Below, piece by piece: positions 1-7,286 of a stretch of 10,474 nt of DNA (position 1 is the first letter of the stretch; every line of letters starts with the position of its first letter). Both the position numbers and the translations under genes were made by a program. The notes under the pieces were generated by a model. It saw nothing but the letters and a program-made list of their open reading frames with translations, ran no database searches and was not told the origin of the DNA. Source of the DNA: an uncultured Porphyromonadaceae bacterium (lineage in GTDB: Bacteria > Bacteroidota > Bacteroidia > Bacteroidales > Muribaculaceae); contig CABQCA010000075.1 of NCBI GenBank assembly GCA_902462525.1, positions 1-10,474 on the forward strand, in the 5' to 3' direction.

Positions 1-958
1 CGATGAAAAGGATGACATCACGGTTCTTTGTCAGTTCATTGAGGATAGCCTTGATTCGCTCTTCAAACTCTCCGCGGTATTTTGTACCTGCTACTATCGA
101 AGCCATGTCGAGCGAAATGACGCGTTTGTCAAAAAGAATGCGCGATACTTTCCGCTGAATAATTCGCAGCGCAAGTCCTTCCACAATGGCGCTTTTACCA
201 ACGCCGGGTTCGCCAATGAGCACGGGGTTGTTCTTTTTGCGGCGGCTGAGAATCTGAGCCAGACGCTCAATTTCTGTTTCGCGACCGACAACAGGATCGA
301 GACGGCCTTCTTCGGCGGCGCGTGTCATGTCGTTGCCGAATTTATCGAGCATAGGGGTATCGCCGCGGCTACCGCTCCGATGAGATTTTGCACCGGCGGC
401 AGAGCCTTTGGCAGTATCACCGTCACCGCTGCCCGCGGGAGCTGACTCGCTGCTATCGGACTCACCGTCACCAGCCTGGTCTCCGGCAAGATCCATCACT
501 TCTTCTGGCCGGACGTCGGCAAGTGCCTGACGACGCAGCGAATCGTAATCGATGCCTGCATTGAAATAAGGCGCAATTACGCTCATAGAGCGTACGTCTT
601 TATTGTGGAAAAGCGAGAGCAGAAGATGCTCGACATCGACAAGAGGCGCTTTCAGGTAGCGGGCTTCGATGATGGCAAGTTTTATTATCAATGTGATAAT
701 GCGATTGAAATAGTCGGCTCCTTTATTGTCGGAACATGTGGGTTCATAGAGAGCTGTGTCGAGAGCCGAACGAAGATCGCCGAGCCTGTCGGCGCCGACA
801 AGGCGCTCCATAAGTTCAGCCGATTTTGTGCCGGGCGTACTCAGTTCGAGCAACAAGTGTGCCGGCATTATCGTAGCATTGTTGTGATTGGTGCACTGCT
901 GACGCAGTCTGTCGATCAGCGCCCGCGCATTTTCAGTGTATTTTTGATTATTTTCCAT
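1..958 (-). CDS. clpC: ClpC-type AAA+ ATPase of the Clp protease, N-terminal part (cut by window edge)
   Basis: This is the start of an ATP-dependent unfoldase that feeds proteins to the ClpP peptidase in the cytoplasm; 319 residues are visible and the rest lies beyond base 1. Two Clp_N-type repeats occupy about residues 5-55 and 80-130 (the second contains VEHLLLSLF). A Ser/Gly/Asp-rich linker covers about 155-200. The first AAA+ domain then begins with DPVVGRETEIERL (221-233), Walker A GEPGVGKS (249-256) and the pore-loop region KYRGEFEER (293-301). The only usable start is the ATG at 958-956, because an in-frame stop lies four codons upstream. No Shine-Dalgarno sequence is present, as is normal for this phylum. 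The Walker A and pore loop are diagnostic of Clp/Hsp100. ClpC rather than ClpB is chosen from the N-domain and the short linker, but the middle domain that would separate them is outside the window. Confidence 0.88.
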   Translation of the reverse strand, partial: MENNQKYTENARALIDRLRQQCTNHNNATIMPAHLLLELSTPGTKSAELMERLVGADRLGDLRSALDTALYEPTCSDNKGADYFNRIITLIIKLAIIEARYLKAPLVDVEHLLLSLFHNKDVRSMSVIAPYFNAGIDYDSLRRQALADVRPEEVMDLAGDQAGDGESDSSESAPAGSGDGDTAKGSAAGAKSHRSGSRGDTPMLDKFGNDMTRAAEEGRLDPVVGRETEIERLAQILSRRKKNNPVLIGEPGVGKSAIVEGLALRIIQRKVSRILFDKRVISLDMASIVAGTKYRGEFEERIKAILNELTKNRDVILFI

Positions 959-1005
959 ATGATTCTTTTAGGAGAGTAGACAGCAATAATCGTGCCAATT
1001 TTATA

Positions 1006-1037
1006 CAAAGATACGCAAAATTGCCCGTTTGGCCAAA
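1006..1037 (-). promoter_or_regulatory. Probable clpC promoter (Bacteroidetes sigma-ABfr type)
   Basis: Read on the minus strand, TTTG (1037-1034) is followed after 20 bases by TATCTTTG (1013-1006), a full match to the Bacteroidetes -7 consensus TAnnTTTG. Transcription would begin near base 1002, leaving an untranslated leader of about 40 bases before the clpC ATG at 958. The match is seen in the sequence; its activity is inferred. Confidence 0.6.
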
Positions 1038-1072
1038 TATTCGTGTTGACAAAATCCTTTTTTTAATCTCGT

Positions 1073-1103
1073 TTTCGGGTGTGGAGTTTTTTTGCTAACT
1101 TCG
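1073..1103 (+). promoter_or_regulatory. Probable promoter of the prfA operon
   Basis: TTTC (1073-1076), 19 bases, then TAACTTCG (1096-1103) resembles the Bacteroidetes TTTG-N19-TAnnTTTG promoter with one mismatch in each box. The context TTTGCTAACTTCGC is typical of the phylum. The start site would fall near 1107, about 17 bases before the prfA ATG. It diverges from the clpC promoter, and the two do not overlap. Confidence 0.5.
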
Positions 1104-1123
1104 CGTAAAATTTAAAGTATTGT

Positions 1124-2233
1124 ATGGCAGATCTATCTCTTCTGCAACGCCTCGATGGTTTGGACGCTCGTTTTGAGGAAGTTGCTACTCTTATAACAGA
1201 CCCTGCGGTAATAGCCGACATCAAGCGTTATGTCCGTCTTTCGAAAGAATATAAGGACCTCGAACGAATTCTGGCATCAGCAAAAAAATACCGTTCGGCA
1301 ATCGATAATATCACTGAGGCACAGGCTATTCTTCGCACGGAGTCGGATTCTGACATGCGTCAGATGGCTAAAGAACAGCTCGATGAGGCAGAGGCCGGTA
1401 TGCCGGAACTCGAAGAAGAAATAAAATTACTCCTTATTCCTGAAGATCCGGAAGATTCCAAAAATGCCATTCTCGAAATTCGTGGTGGCACCGGTGGCGA
1501 TGAAGCGGCAATATTCGCTGGCGATTTGTGCAAGATGTACATAAAATACTGTGAGTCTAAGGGCTGGAATGTTGCCATTACGTCGGCAAGCGAAGGCGCT
1601 GCCGGAGGCTACAAGGAGGTAATTCTGTCGGTGAACGGCGACAATGTCTACGGAACACTGAAATATGAATCGGGAGTGCATCGCGTGCAGCGTGTTCCGG
1701 CTACAGAAACTCAAGGCAGGGTGCATACTTCAGCGGCGACTGTGGCCGTATTGCCCGAAGCAGAGCCTTTCGATGTGGAAATTAACGAAGGTGAGATCAA
1801 ATGGGATACTTTCCGATCAGGAGGCGCCGGCGGTCAGAATGTAAATAAGGTAGAGTCGGGAGTTCGCCTGCGTTATATGTGGAAGAATCCTAATACAGGC
1901 GAGACCGAAGAGATTCTCATAGAATGTACCGAGACCCGCGATCAGCCTAAGAACAAGGAGCGTGCTCTTAGCCGACTTCGTACATTCATATATGATAAGG
2001 AGCATCAGAAATACGTCGACGACATAGCATCGCGACGCAAGACAATGGTAAGCACAGGCGACCGCTCGGCAAAGATCAGGACCTACAACTATCCGCAGGG
2101 CCGTATCACTGACCACCGGATAAATTACACGGTCTACAACCTTCAGTCATTTGTCGACGGTGATATCCAGGACCTTATTGATCATCTTATCGTAGCCGAA
2201 AACGCAGAAAAACTTAAAGCTTCAGAATTATGA
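1124..2233 (+). CDS. prfA: Peptide chain release factor 1 (RF1)
   Basis: RF1 recognises UAA and UAG in the ribosomal A site and triggers hydrolysis of the finished peptide from the P-site tRNA. The 369-residue protein is slightly longer than the 360 of E. coli RF1. The stop-codon-reading tripeptide PAT is at residues 192-194 in RVPATETQGRVHTSA, which marks it as RF1 rather than RF2 (which has SPF). The catalytic GGQ is at 236-238 within RSGGAGGQNVNKVES. The N-terminal helical domain (about 1-110) contains the usual acidic, Lys-rich coiled segments. The ATG at 1124 fits both the family N-terminus and the promoter just upstream. It is the first gene of a plus-strand operon, and its TGA overlaps the next ATG in an ATGA. 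All key residues are present. Confidence 0.97.
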   Translation: MADLSLLQRLDGLDARFEEVATLITDPAVIADIKRYVRLSKEYKDLERILASAKKYRSAIDNITEAQAILRTESDSDMRQMAKEQLDEAEAGMPELEEEIKLLLIPEDPEDSKNAILEIRGGTGGDEAAIFAGDLCKMYIKYCESKGWNVAITSASEGAAGGYKEVILSVNGDNVYGTLKYESGVHRVQRVPATETQGRVHTSAATVAVLPEAEPFDVEINEGEIKWDTFRSGGAGGQNVNKVESGVRLRYMWKNPNTGETEEILIECTETRDQPKNKERALSRLRTFIYDKEHQKYVDDIASRRKTMVSTGDRSAKIRTYNYPQGRITDHRINYTVYNLQSFVDGDIQDLIDHLIVAENAEKLKASEL

Positions 2234-3951
2234 GCAAAATCAGCAATATAATTTCAGCAGATGCCATCCGACCCATGTTTCGGTCGGTCGTGCGTCGGTT
2301 TCCTTTCCCGTTCTTTTTCGCGACGGCTTTGACAGTGTGGTTGATCTATGTTATTGCATACGATTTCGACAGGATAGTAAACGAATCGCTCTGTTGGACT
2401 TTATCCGAGGGCTTTCTGCTTACTTTGGCTATCAATCTCTGGTGTTCTTTCAGCACTGCGCGACGCTTCCTCAAGCCGGCGCTACTTTGTGCTTCCGCTC
2501 TGGTTGCTGTCGATCTGGTTATTCTGCTGCATCGCGGAGGCGCTTCAGGAGCTGCAGAAAATGTAGGACGTTCGGCTTTCACTTTAGCGCTTGCGTCTGC
2601 CATATTCTTTCTTCCGTCAGTAAGAAAGTATAGCGGAAAACAGCTATGGGTCTATACTATGCTTCAGTTCGAGGCTTTCGCCAAAGCATTCTTTATAGCC
2701 ATTGTAATGGCTATCGCATGTCTTGTCATTTTCGGGACGATGTCGTTGCTTTTCAGTATGGAAATAGAAAAAGCTATGACAATTTCCATGTGTGTCATGG
2801 CTTTGTGGTTGCCTTGTGTCCTTTATCTGTCGAATCTTCCGCTACCTAAACAATTAGAAACCGATAGTTTGCCAACGAAAACAATTGTCGGAGCTTTCTG
2901 TAAAAATGTTATCCTGCCGCTTGTTGTCATATATACATTTATTTTATATGTCTATGCGGCAAAAATCCTTTTTACGTGGACTCTTCCGAAAGCATCAGTG
3001 ACATGGATGGTTACCGGTCTCATGGTAACTGTTCTGATAATGCTATATGGGCTTCGCCGTTATTCTTTCAGCAATAATTTTTCTAAAAGGGAGATCCGGA
3101 TATCATCGCTTGCGCGAAAGTGGTTGCCCGTTCTTCTGTTGCCTCTTCTGTTGCTGATGAGTGTTGGGCTGATATATCGCGTGAGAGAATATGGCATCAC
3201 AGTGTCGAGGCTCTATGTAGCGGCTTTTAATGTATGGGCTTATTCAGTGGTATTGTATCTGATTATCAGACGTAATGCCAATCTCAATGTCGTGGCCGTA
3301 TCCTATGCTTTTGTCTTTGCACTGGTCTCAATGATTCCGGGACTGAATTTCACTTCGATAAGCAATCGTATAATACGTTCTGAAATCTTTACTGCGCTCC
3401 GTAGTGCAGGCGTGGAAAACTTTCCGACCGACATAAACGAGACACGAGCGGCTTTGGCAACAATGACACAGAAGGAAGCCCGCGACATTGCTTCGAAAAT
3501 CGCATACCTTGACGATTGGAACGACCACTCCAACATTGCCGATATCGTTAAGTCGGATGATAAAATTTATGCATTCGAGATCGTTCCCGATCAAGATAAT
3601 GATTCTGAGATAGTCGAAGTAGCCCAGCCTGAATATACTCTTAGTACCGATGATTATTTTCCGGTTGAGATACCCGGCGGCTACCGGAAGCTTTATGCTA
3701 CGTCGCGACACAATGTGTCTCTCGATTCTATTTCTGACGGAAATTATATCTTCAATACCGGTGTCAACGGCTTCATGGCGGAAATCAACGTCGACAGCCT
3801 TTCAGCCGCCATCTATAACAATTCACCATTGGCGGTAGCGGCTGTTAACGGGCAACGAGACAGCGCTATGGCAGTATTTACCGAGCTTATCATCGATATG
3901 GGTAGCCGAAATCAGTTGAGAACAGCAGATTATTTTATCTTCACGAAATAA
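2230..3951 (+). CDS. DUF4153-like polytopic membrane protein of unknown function
   Basis: I recognise this as resembling the DUF4153 (DUF4173-related) membrane proteins common in Bacteroidales; no function is established. The 573 residues contain about ten or eleven hydrophobic segments, roughly at 27-44, 61-76, 82-100, 114-130, 150-172, 182-201, 223-247, 256-274, 297-316, 327-346 and 351-371. A polar, probably soluble C-terminal region follows (about 375-573). The N-terminal RRFPFPFFFATALTVWLIY and the GITVSRLYVAAFNVWAYS stretch (322-339) are the family-like parts. There is no cleavable signal peptide and no recognisable catalytic motif. The ATG overlaps the prfA stop (ATGA), implying translational coupling, and pyrF starts 13 bases after its stop. 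The gene looks AT-richer than its neighbours. Its link to translation or pyrimidine genes may be only operon position. Confidence 0.75.
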   Translation: MSKISNIISADAIRPMFRSVVRRFPFPFFFATALTVWLIYVIAYDFDRIVNESLCWTLSEGFLLTLAINLWCSFSTARRFLKPALLCASALVAVDLVILLHRGGASGAAENVGRSAFTLALASAIFFLPSVRKYSGKQLWVYTMLQFEAFAKAFFIAIVMAIACLVIFGTMSLLFSMEIEKAMTISMCVMALWLPCVLYLSNLPLPKQLETDSLPTKTIVGAFCKNVILPLVVIYTFILYVYAAKILFTWTLPKASVTWMVTGLMVTVLIMLYGLRRYSFSNNFSKREIRISSLARKWLPVLLLPLLLLMSVGLIYRVREYGITVSRLYVAAFNVWAYSVVLYLIIRRNANLNVVAVSYAFVFALVSMIPGLNFTSISNRIIRSEIFTALRSAGVENFPTDINETRAALATMTQKEARDIASKIAYLDDWNDHSNIADIVKSDDKIYAFEIVPDQDNDSEIVEVAQPEYTLSTDDYFPVEIPGGYRKLYATSRHNVSLDSISDGNYIFNTGVNGFMAEINVDSLSAAIYNNSPLAVAAVNGQRDSAMAVFTELIIDMGSRNQLRTADYFIFTK

Positions 3952-3964
3952 AACTCCATCTAAT

Positions 3965-4801
3965 ATGAAAAGAACAGAACTTGTCGAAAAAATTTTTGAA
4001 AAAGGCTCGTTCCTTTGTGTCGGTCTTGATCCGGACATCAAAAAAATTCCGGCTTGTATCGAAGGCTCCGATGCAGAGCGTGTCCTGACCTTCAACAAGG
4101 CCATAATCGACGCTACGGCCCCCTATTGCGTAGCATACAAGCCAAATCTGGCTTTCTACGAATGCCTTGGTGCGGAGGGTATCCGTGTGCTTGAGGAAAC
4201 TGTCAGCTACATCCGGAGCAACTATCCCGACCAGTTTATTATAGCCGATGCGAAGCGTGGCGATATAGGGAACACAGCCGCCATGTACGCCCGCACGTTC
4301 TTCGAAGCAATGGATTTCGATGCCGTTACGCTCGCTCCATATATGGGTGAAGACTCCGTGCGTCCTTTCCTCAATTATAGCGACCGCGACAAATGGTCAA
4401 TAATCCTCGCTCTCACGTCGAATGCTTCGGCCAAGGACTTTGAAACCGTTTACGATGCTAAAGGTGTGCCTATGTACGAGCGTGTGATTCGTCTTTCGCG
4501 TCACTGGGGGAGTCCGGTGGACACTATGTATGTCGTAGGAGCAACTCAGGCCGAAAGCCTCGAGAGCATACGCAAAGTAGCGCCCCGTCATTTTCTGCTT
4601 GTGCCAGGTGTGGGTGCTCAAGGCGGCAGCCTTGAAGAAGTCGTGCGCTACGGCATGATCGATGAATGCGGTCTGCTTGTAAACAGTAGCCGCGGCATCA
4701 TCTATGCTTCGGCCGGCGATGATTACGCCGCTGCCGCCGGAAAAGCTGCCGCCAAACTTGCAGAAGAAATGTCGCAGCTTATGAAGGCCCGTTTTGCCTG
4801 A
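3965..4801 (+). CDS. pyrF: Orotidine 5'-phosphate decarboxylase, type 2
   Basis: This enzyme catalyses the last step of de novo UMP synthesis, decarboxylating orotidine 5'-monophosphate to UMP in the cytoplasm. The 278-residue protein shows CVGLDPD (18-24), the lysine of YKPN (58-61), and the catalytic DAKRGDIGNT motif (95-104; Asp95, Lys97, Asp100 form the Asp-Lys-Asp set). The phosphate-binding end of the TIM barrel has VGATQ (191-195), LVPGVGAQGG (212-221) and SSRGIIYA (241-248). The length and the DAKRGDIGNT/VGATQ style fit the longer type 2 family rather than the roughly 230-residue E. coli type. It is third in the prfA operon: 13 bases after the DUF4153-like gene and 14 before the methyltransferase gene. 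From memory, prfA and pyrF are also close together in Bacteroides genomes. Confidence 0.96.
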   Translation: MKRTELVEKIFEKGSFLCVGLDPDIKKIPACIEGSDAERVLTFNKAIIDATAPYCVAYKPNLAFYECLGAEGIRVLEETVSYIRSNYPDQFIIADAKRGDIGNTAAMYARTFFEAMDFDAVTLAPYMGEDSVRPFLNYSDRDKWSIILALTSNASAKDFETVYDAKGVPMYERVIRLSRHWGSPVDTMYVVGATQAESLESIRKVAPRHFLLVPGVGAQGGSLEEVVRYGMIDECGLLVNSSRGIIYASAGDDYAAAAGKAAAKLAEEMSQLMKARFA

Positions 4802-4815
4802 TATTATTACGTGAC

Positions 4816-5622
4816 ATGATAACTGAGGTCGATTCATTAGACATTGAGGGACTGCACTTTTATTCGCGACTGACCGAGGCCCAGCTGCGAAATCGTCTTG
4901 ACCCGGTCAGCGGTATATTTATAGCTGAAAGTCCGAAAGTTATAAAAGTAGCTCTTGAGGCCGGCTACAAACCGGTGTCGCTATTGTGCGAACATCGGCA
5001 CGTGTCAGGCGATGCCGCAGATATCATTGCACGATGCGGTGGCGATATGCCTGTATATGTCGGTTCTCGCGAACTGCTGGCATCGCTCACCGGCTATGCC
5101 CTCACCCGTGGGGTGCTGTGCGCCATGCGCCGCCCTGCGGCAAAAAGCGTGGGCGACGTTGTTTCCGGCGCAGCAAGGGTAGTTGTTATCGACGGTGTGG
5201 TCGACACCACCAATATCGGAGCTATCTTCCGTTCTGCGGCCGCTTTGGGAATCGATGCAGTACTGCTCTCCTCTACTTCGTGTGATCCATTCAACCGTCG
5301 GGCAGTGCGAGTGTCAATGGGTTCGGTTTTCCTTGTACCATGGACTTTTCTTCCTGATGGTGCCGATGCTTCATATCTGTGTCGGTTCGGCTTCAAGACC
5401 GTTGCAATGGCTTTGAGAAACGACTCAGTGAGGCTCGATGACCCTGTGCTGTCGGCAGAACCGCGTCTGGCAATAGTATTGGGTACCGAAGGCGACGGAC
5501 TTGCAGATAATGTAATTTCCGACTCTGACTACACCGTGAAAATTCCGATGTTTCACGGTGTCGACTCGCTGAATGTCGCCGTTCTTCATCACAATGCTCT
5601 TTTTGAATCGGCCGCTCTTTAA
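4816..5622 (+). CDS. SpoU/TrmH-family RNA 2'-O-methyltransferase
   Basis: A SPOUT-class enzyme that would transfer a methyl group from S-adenosylmethionine to a ribose 2'-OH in rRNA or tRNA; the target nucleotide cannot be read from sequence. An L30e-like RNA-binding N-domain (about 15-100; RLTEAQLRNRLDP, FIAESPKVIKVAL) precedes the trefoil-knot catalytic domain. The three SpoU motifs are present: motif 1 NIGAIFRSAAALG (133-145) with the conserved Arg139, motif 2 RVSMGSVFLVPW (165-176), and motif 3 with LGTEGDGL (222-229) and VDSLNVAVLHHNALF (249-263). At 268 residues it matches the two-domain family. The ATG at 4816 fits the family N-terminus. It is the last gene of the prfA operon, and no strong terminator follows it directly. 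TrmH, RlmB and TsnR are the relatives from which it cannot be separated here. Confidence 0.9.
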   Translation: MITEVDSLDIEGLHFYSRLTEAQLRNRLDPVSGIFIAESPKVIKVALEAGYKPVSLLCEHRHVSGDAADIIARCGGDMPVYVGSRELLASLTGYALTRGVLCAMRRPAAKSVGDVVSGAARVVVIDGVVDTTNIGAIFRSAAALGIDAVLLSSTSCDPFNRRAVRVSMGSVFLVPWTFLPDGADASYLCRFGFKTVAMALRNDSVRLDDPVLSAEPRLAIVLGTEGDGLADNVISDSDYTVKIPMFHGVDSLNVAVLHHNALFESAAL

Positions 5623-5706
5623 CAGATAAGACTCTTTATAAGTCCGTTTTAACAAAAAATATACCTAACGGCACTTCTGAATAGCCGAAAAACCAAAAAA
5701 TAATAT

Positions 5707-5714
5707 TAATTTTG
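5707..5714 (+). promoter_or_regulatory. Candidate -7 box of a tig promoter
   Basis: TAATTTTG matches TAnnTTTG exactly, but no TTTG lies 19-21 bases upstream, so this is a weaker call than the other promoters here. If used, transcription would begin near 5718 and give a leader of about 90 bases before the tig ATG at 5808. The stretch upstream of it (5650-5706) is very A-rich. Confidence 0.4.
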
Positions 5715-5756
5715 CAATTCGGAAACCGCAGACTTTGTTATTGCGTTTTCTACTAA

Positions 5757-5778
5757 CGAGTCGGAGACTCGCTTTTTT
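5757..5778 (+). terminator. Hairpin plus U-tract upstream of tig: terminator or leader attenuator
   Basis: CGAGTC (5757-5762), loop GGA, GACTCG (5766-5771), then C and six T (5773-5778). This 6-bp, GC-containing stem with a U-tract has the form of an intrinsic terminator. It is 29 bases before the tig ATG and downstream of the only promoter-like box in the gap. It could end read-through from the prfA operon, or act as an attenuator in the tig leader. A second possible pairing, GCAAT (5714-5718) with ATTGC (5740-5744), and a small CGG-AAA-CCG stem (5720-5728) lie just upstream. Confidence 0.5.
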
Positions 5779-5807
5779 GACAAAACATATTTAAATAGAA
5801 ATACATA

Positions 5808-7211
5808 ATGGACGTAACACTCGAAAAAACCGGCGACCTTGAAGGCCGTCTGGTTGTGAAAATCGAAGAAGCAGATTATGCCCCCCGCGTGAAGAAAGAA
5901 CTTAAGGAAATTGGCGAGACTCGTCAGATTCCCGGCTTCCGCAAAGGCCACGTAGACATGGCTCAGCTCCAGAAACGATTCGGCAAGCAGGTTAAAGCAG
6001 GCGTTCTCAATGATGTAGCCTCCGATGCTGCCCTCAAATATGTTGAAGACAACAAAATTCAGCTTCTCGGTCAGCCAATTCCCGCTGCTGAAAACGAAAT
6101 GAATCTCGATGACAAGGACTACACCTTTGTCTACGAAATCGGCTTCATGCCCGAACTCAACATGGTTTTTGACCAAAGCGTGGAACTGCCTTTCTATAAC
6201 ATCGCCATCAGCGACGAGATGATCGAAGAGCAGGACAAGAATCTGCGTCTTCAGGCCGGCGACCGTGTGACCACCGATACCTACGGCGACCGGGCTCTCA
6301 TCAAAGGTTCCATAATGCAGCTTGATGAGAACGGCGAAGTAAAGGCTGACGGTATTCAGGTGACCGAAGGTATCATAGCTCCCTTCACATTCAAGAGTAA
6401 AGAGGAAGCCGACAAGTTCGAAGGCACAAAGGCCGGCGACAAAGTTGTATTCGACGTGTTTGCCACATGTGACGGCAACGAAGCCGAAATCGCATCGATG
6501 CTCCATATCGACCGCGATCAGGTTGAATCGGCCCGCGGCAACTTCGAAATCAATATCAAGGAATTTGTTGTCAACAAGCCCGCCGAACTCAGTCAGGAAT
6601 TCTATGACAAGGTATTCGGTCCCGATACAGTGCATAACGAAGAAGAATACAAGGCAAAAGTACGCGATATGATTGCCCAGGCTCTGCAGCCCAATAGCCG
6701 CAGTCTCTTCGTACGTACCACTGAAGATTACCTCATGGAAACCTATGGCGCTCCCATGCAGCTTCCCGAGGCTTTCCTTCGTAAATTCATGATGCGTGTG
6801 AATCCTGAAATCAAGGAAGAAAACGTCGACGAACAACTAAAGATGGCTATCCCGGGCATGAAGTGGGAAATCGTCGAAGGTCAGGCCGGACGCACTCTCG
6901 GAATTAAAGTCGAGGAGGACGATGTAAAGACTATGGCTCGAGACATCGCGCGCCAGCAGCTCATTCAGTACGGTATGGCTCAGATGGCCGATCAGATGGC
7001 CGACTACTACGCTGAAAATCTCCTTAAAGACAAAGACCAGCGCCGTCGCCTCGTCGATCAGGCATATACTTCAAAGCTGATGGCAGCTATCCACAATGCC
7101 GTCAAACTTGACGAAAAGACTGTTTCGCTCGACGAATTCCGTACCCTTGTCGATACTCTCAACAACGCCTCAGGCGCAGCCGTAGCTGCCGAAGAAGGCG
7201 AAGGTGAATAA
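5808..7211 (+). CDS. tig: Trigger factor, ribosome-associated chaperone
   Basis: Trigger factor docks at the ribosome tunnel exit and shields nascent chains. The 467-residue protein has the ribosome-docking signature IPGFRKGHVD at 41-50 (GFRKG 43-47) in its N-domain (about 1-115). The middle region (about 150-252) keeps the outline of an FKBP domain, beginning GDRVTTDTYGD and ending FEINIKEFVV. It lacks the catalytic-type FKBP centre (no GQGRMIPGFE-like segment), so prolyl isomerase activity is doubtful. The helical C-domain carries the substrate cradle, with LPEAFLRKFM at 319-328, and ends in an Ala/Glu-rich tail (AAVAAEEGEGE). The length is a little over the roughly 430 of E. coli. The ATG at 5808 matches the family start (MDVTLEKTGDLEGRL). 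A strong terminator lies 17 bases after the stop. Confidence 0.95.
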   Translation: MDVTLEKTGDLEGRLVVKIEEADYAPRVKKELKEIGETRQIPGFRKGHVDMAQLQKRFGKQVKAGVLNDVASDAALKYVEDNKIQLLGQPIPAAENEMNLDDKDYTFVYEIGFMPELNMVFDQSVELPFYNIAISDEMIEEQDKNLRLQAGDRVTTDTYGDRALIKGSIMQLDENGEVKADGIQVTEGIIAPFTFKSKEEADKFEGTKAGDKVVFDVFATCDGNEAEIASMLHIDRDQVESARGNFEINIKEFVVNKPAELSQEFYDKVFGPDTVHNEEEYKAKVRDMIAQALQPNSRSLFVRTTEDYLMETYGAPMQLPEAFLRKFMMRVNPEIKEENVDEQLKMAIPGMKWEIVEGQAGRTLGIKVEEDDVKTMARDIARQQLIQYGMAQMADQMADYYAENLLKDKDQRRRLVDQAYTSKLMAAIHNAVKLDEKTVSLDEFRTLVDTLNNASGAAVAAEEGEGE

Positions 7212-7228
7212 ATCCTCATTTTGTAAGC

Positions 7229-7268
7229 ATAAAAAGAAGGACTGCAATTTTGCAGTCCTTCTTTTTAT
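7229..7268. terminator. Bidirectional intrinsic terminator between tig and the TPR/PD40 gene
   Basis: Bases 7229-7246 and 7251-7268 form a perfect 18-bp inverted repeat around an ATTT loop. The core is AGAAGGACTGCA, flanked by A5 on one side and T5 on the other, so either strand gives a GC-containing hairpin ending in a U-tract. It sits between convergent stops at 7211 (tig) and 7287 (minus-strand gene) and can serve both. Confidence 0.9.
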
Positions 7269-7286
7269 ACACCCATTTTGTTATTA

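Noticed and set aside
605..979. A 124-codon plus-strand frame at the left end
   Set aside because: It is antisense to the ClpC N-domain, which has clear homology on the minus strand, and its predicted protein shows no domain.
1124..2233. Release factor 2 (prfB) as an alternative to prfA
   Set aside because: The protein has PAT instead of SPF at the stop-codon recognition site, and there is no programmed frameshift near its start.
4397..4837. A 146-codon minus-strand frame opposite pyrF
   Set aside because: It is a shadow of the pyrF reading frame, with no family features and no promoter.
5630..5644. Possible terminator just after the methyltransferase gene (GACT/AGTC pairing followed by GTTTT)
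   Set aside because: The stem is only four base pairs with a seven-base loop and a short T-run, too weak to call.
5706..6836. A 376-codon open frame on the minus strand opposite tig
   Set aside because: It lies almost entirely antisense to a clearly conserved trigger factor gene. Its protein is rich in Phe, His and Val with no recognisable family, as expected from the complement of GAA/AAG/GAC-rich coding sequence.
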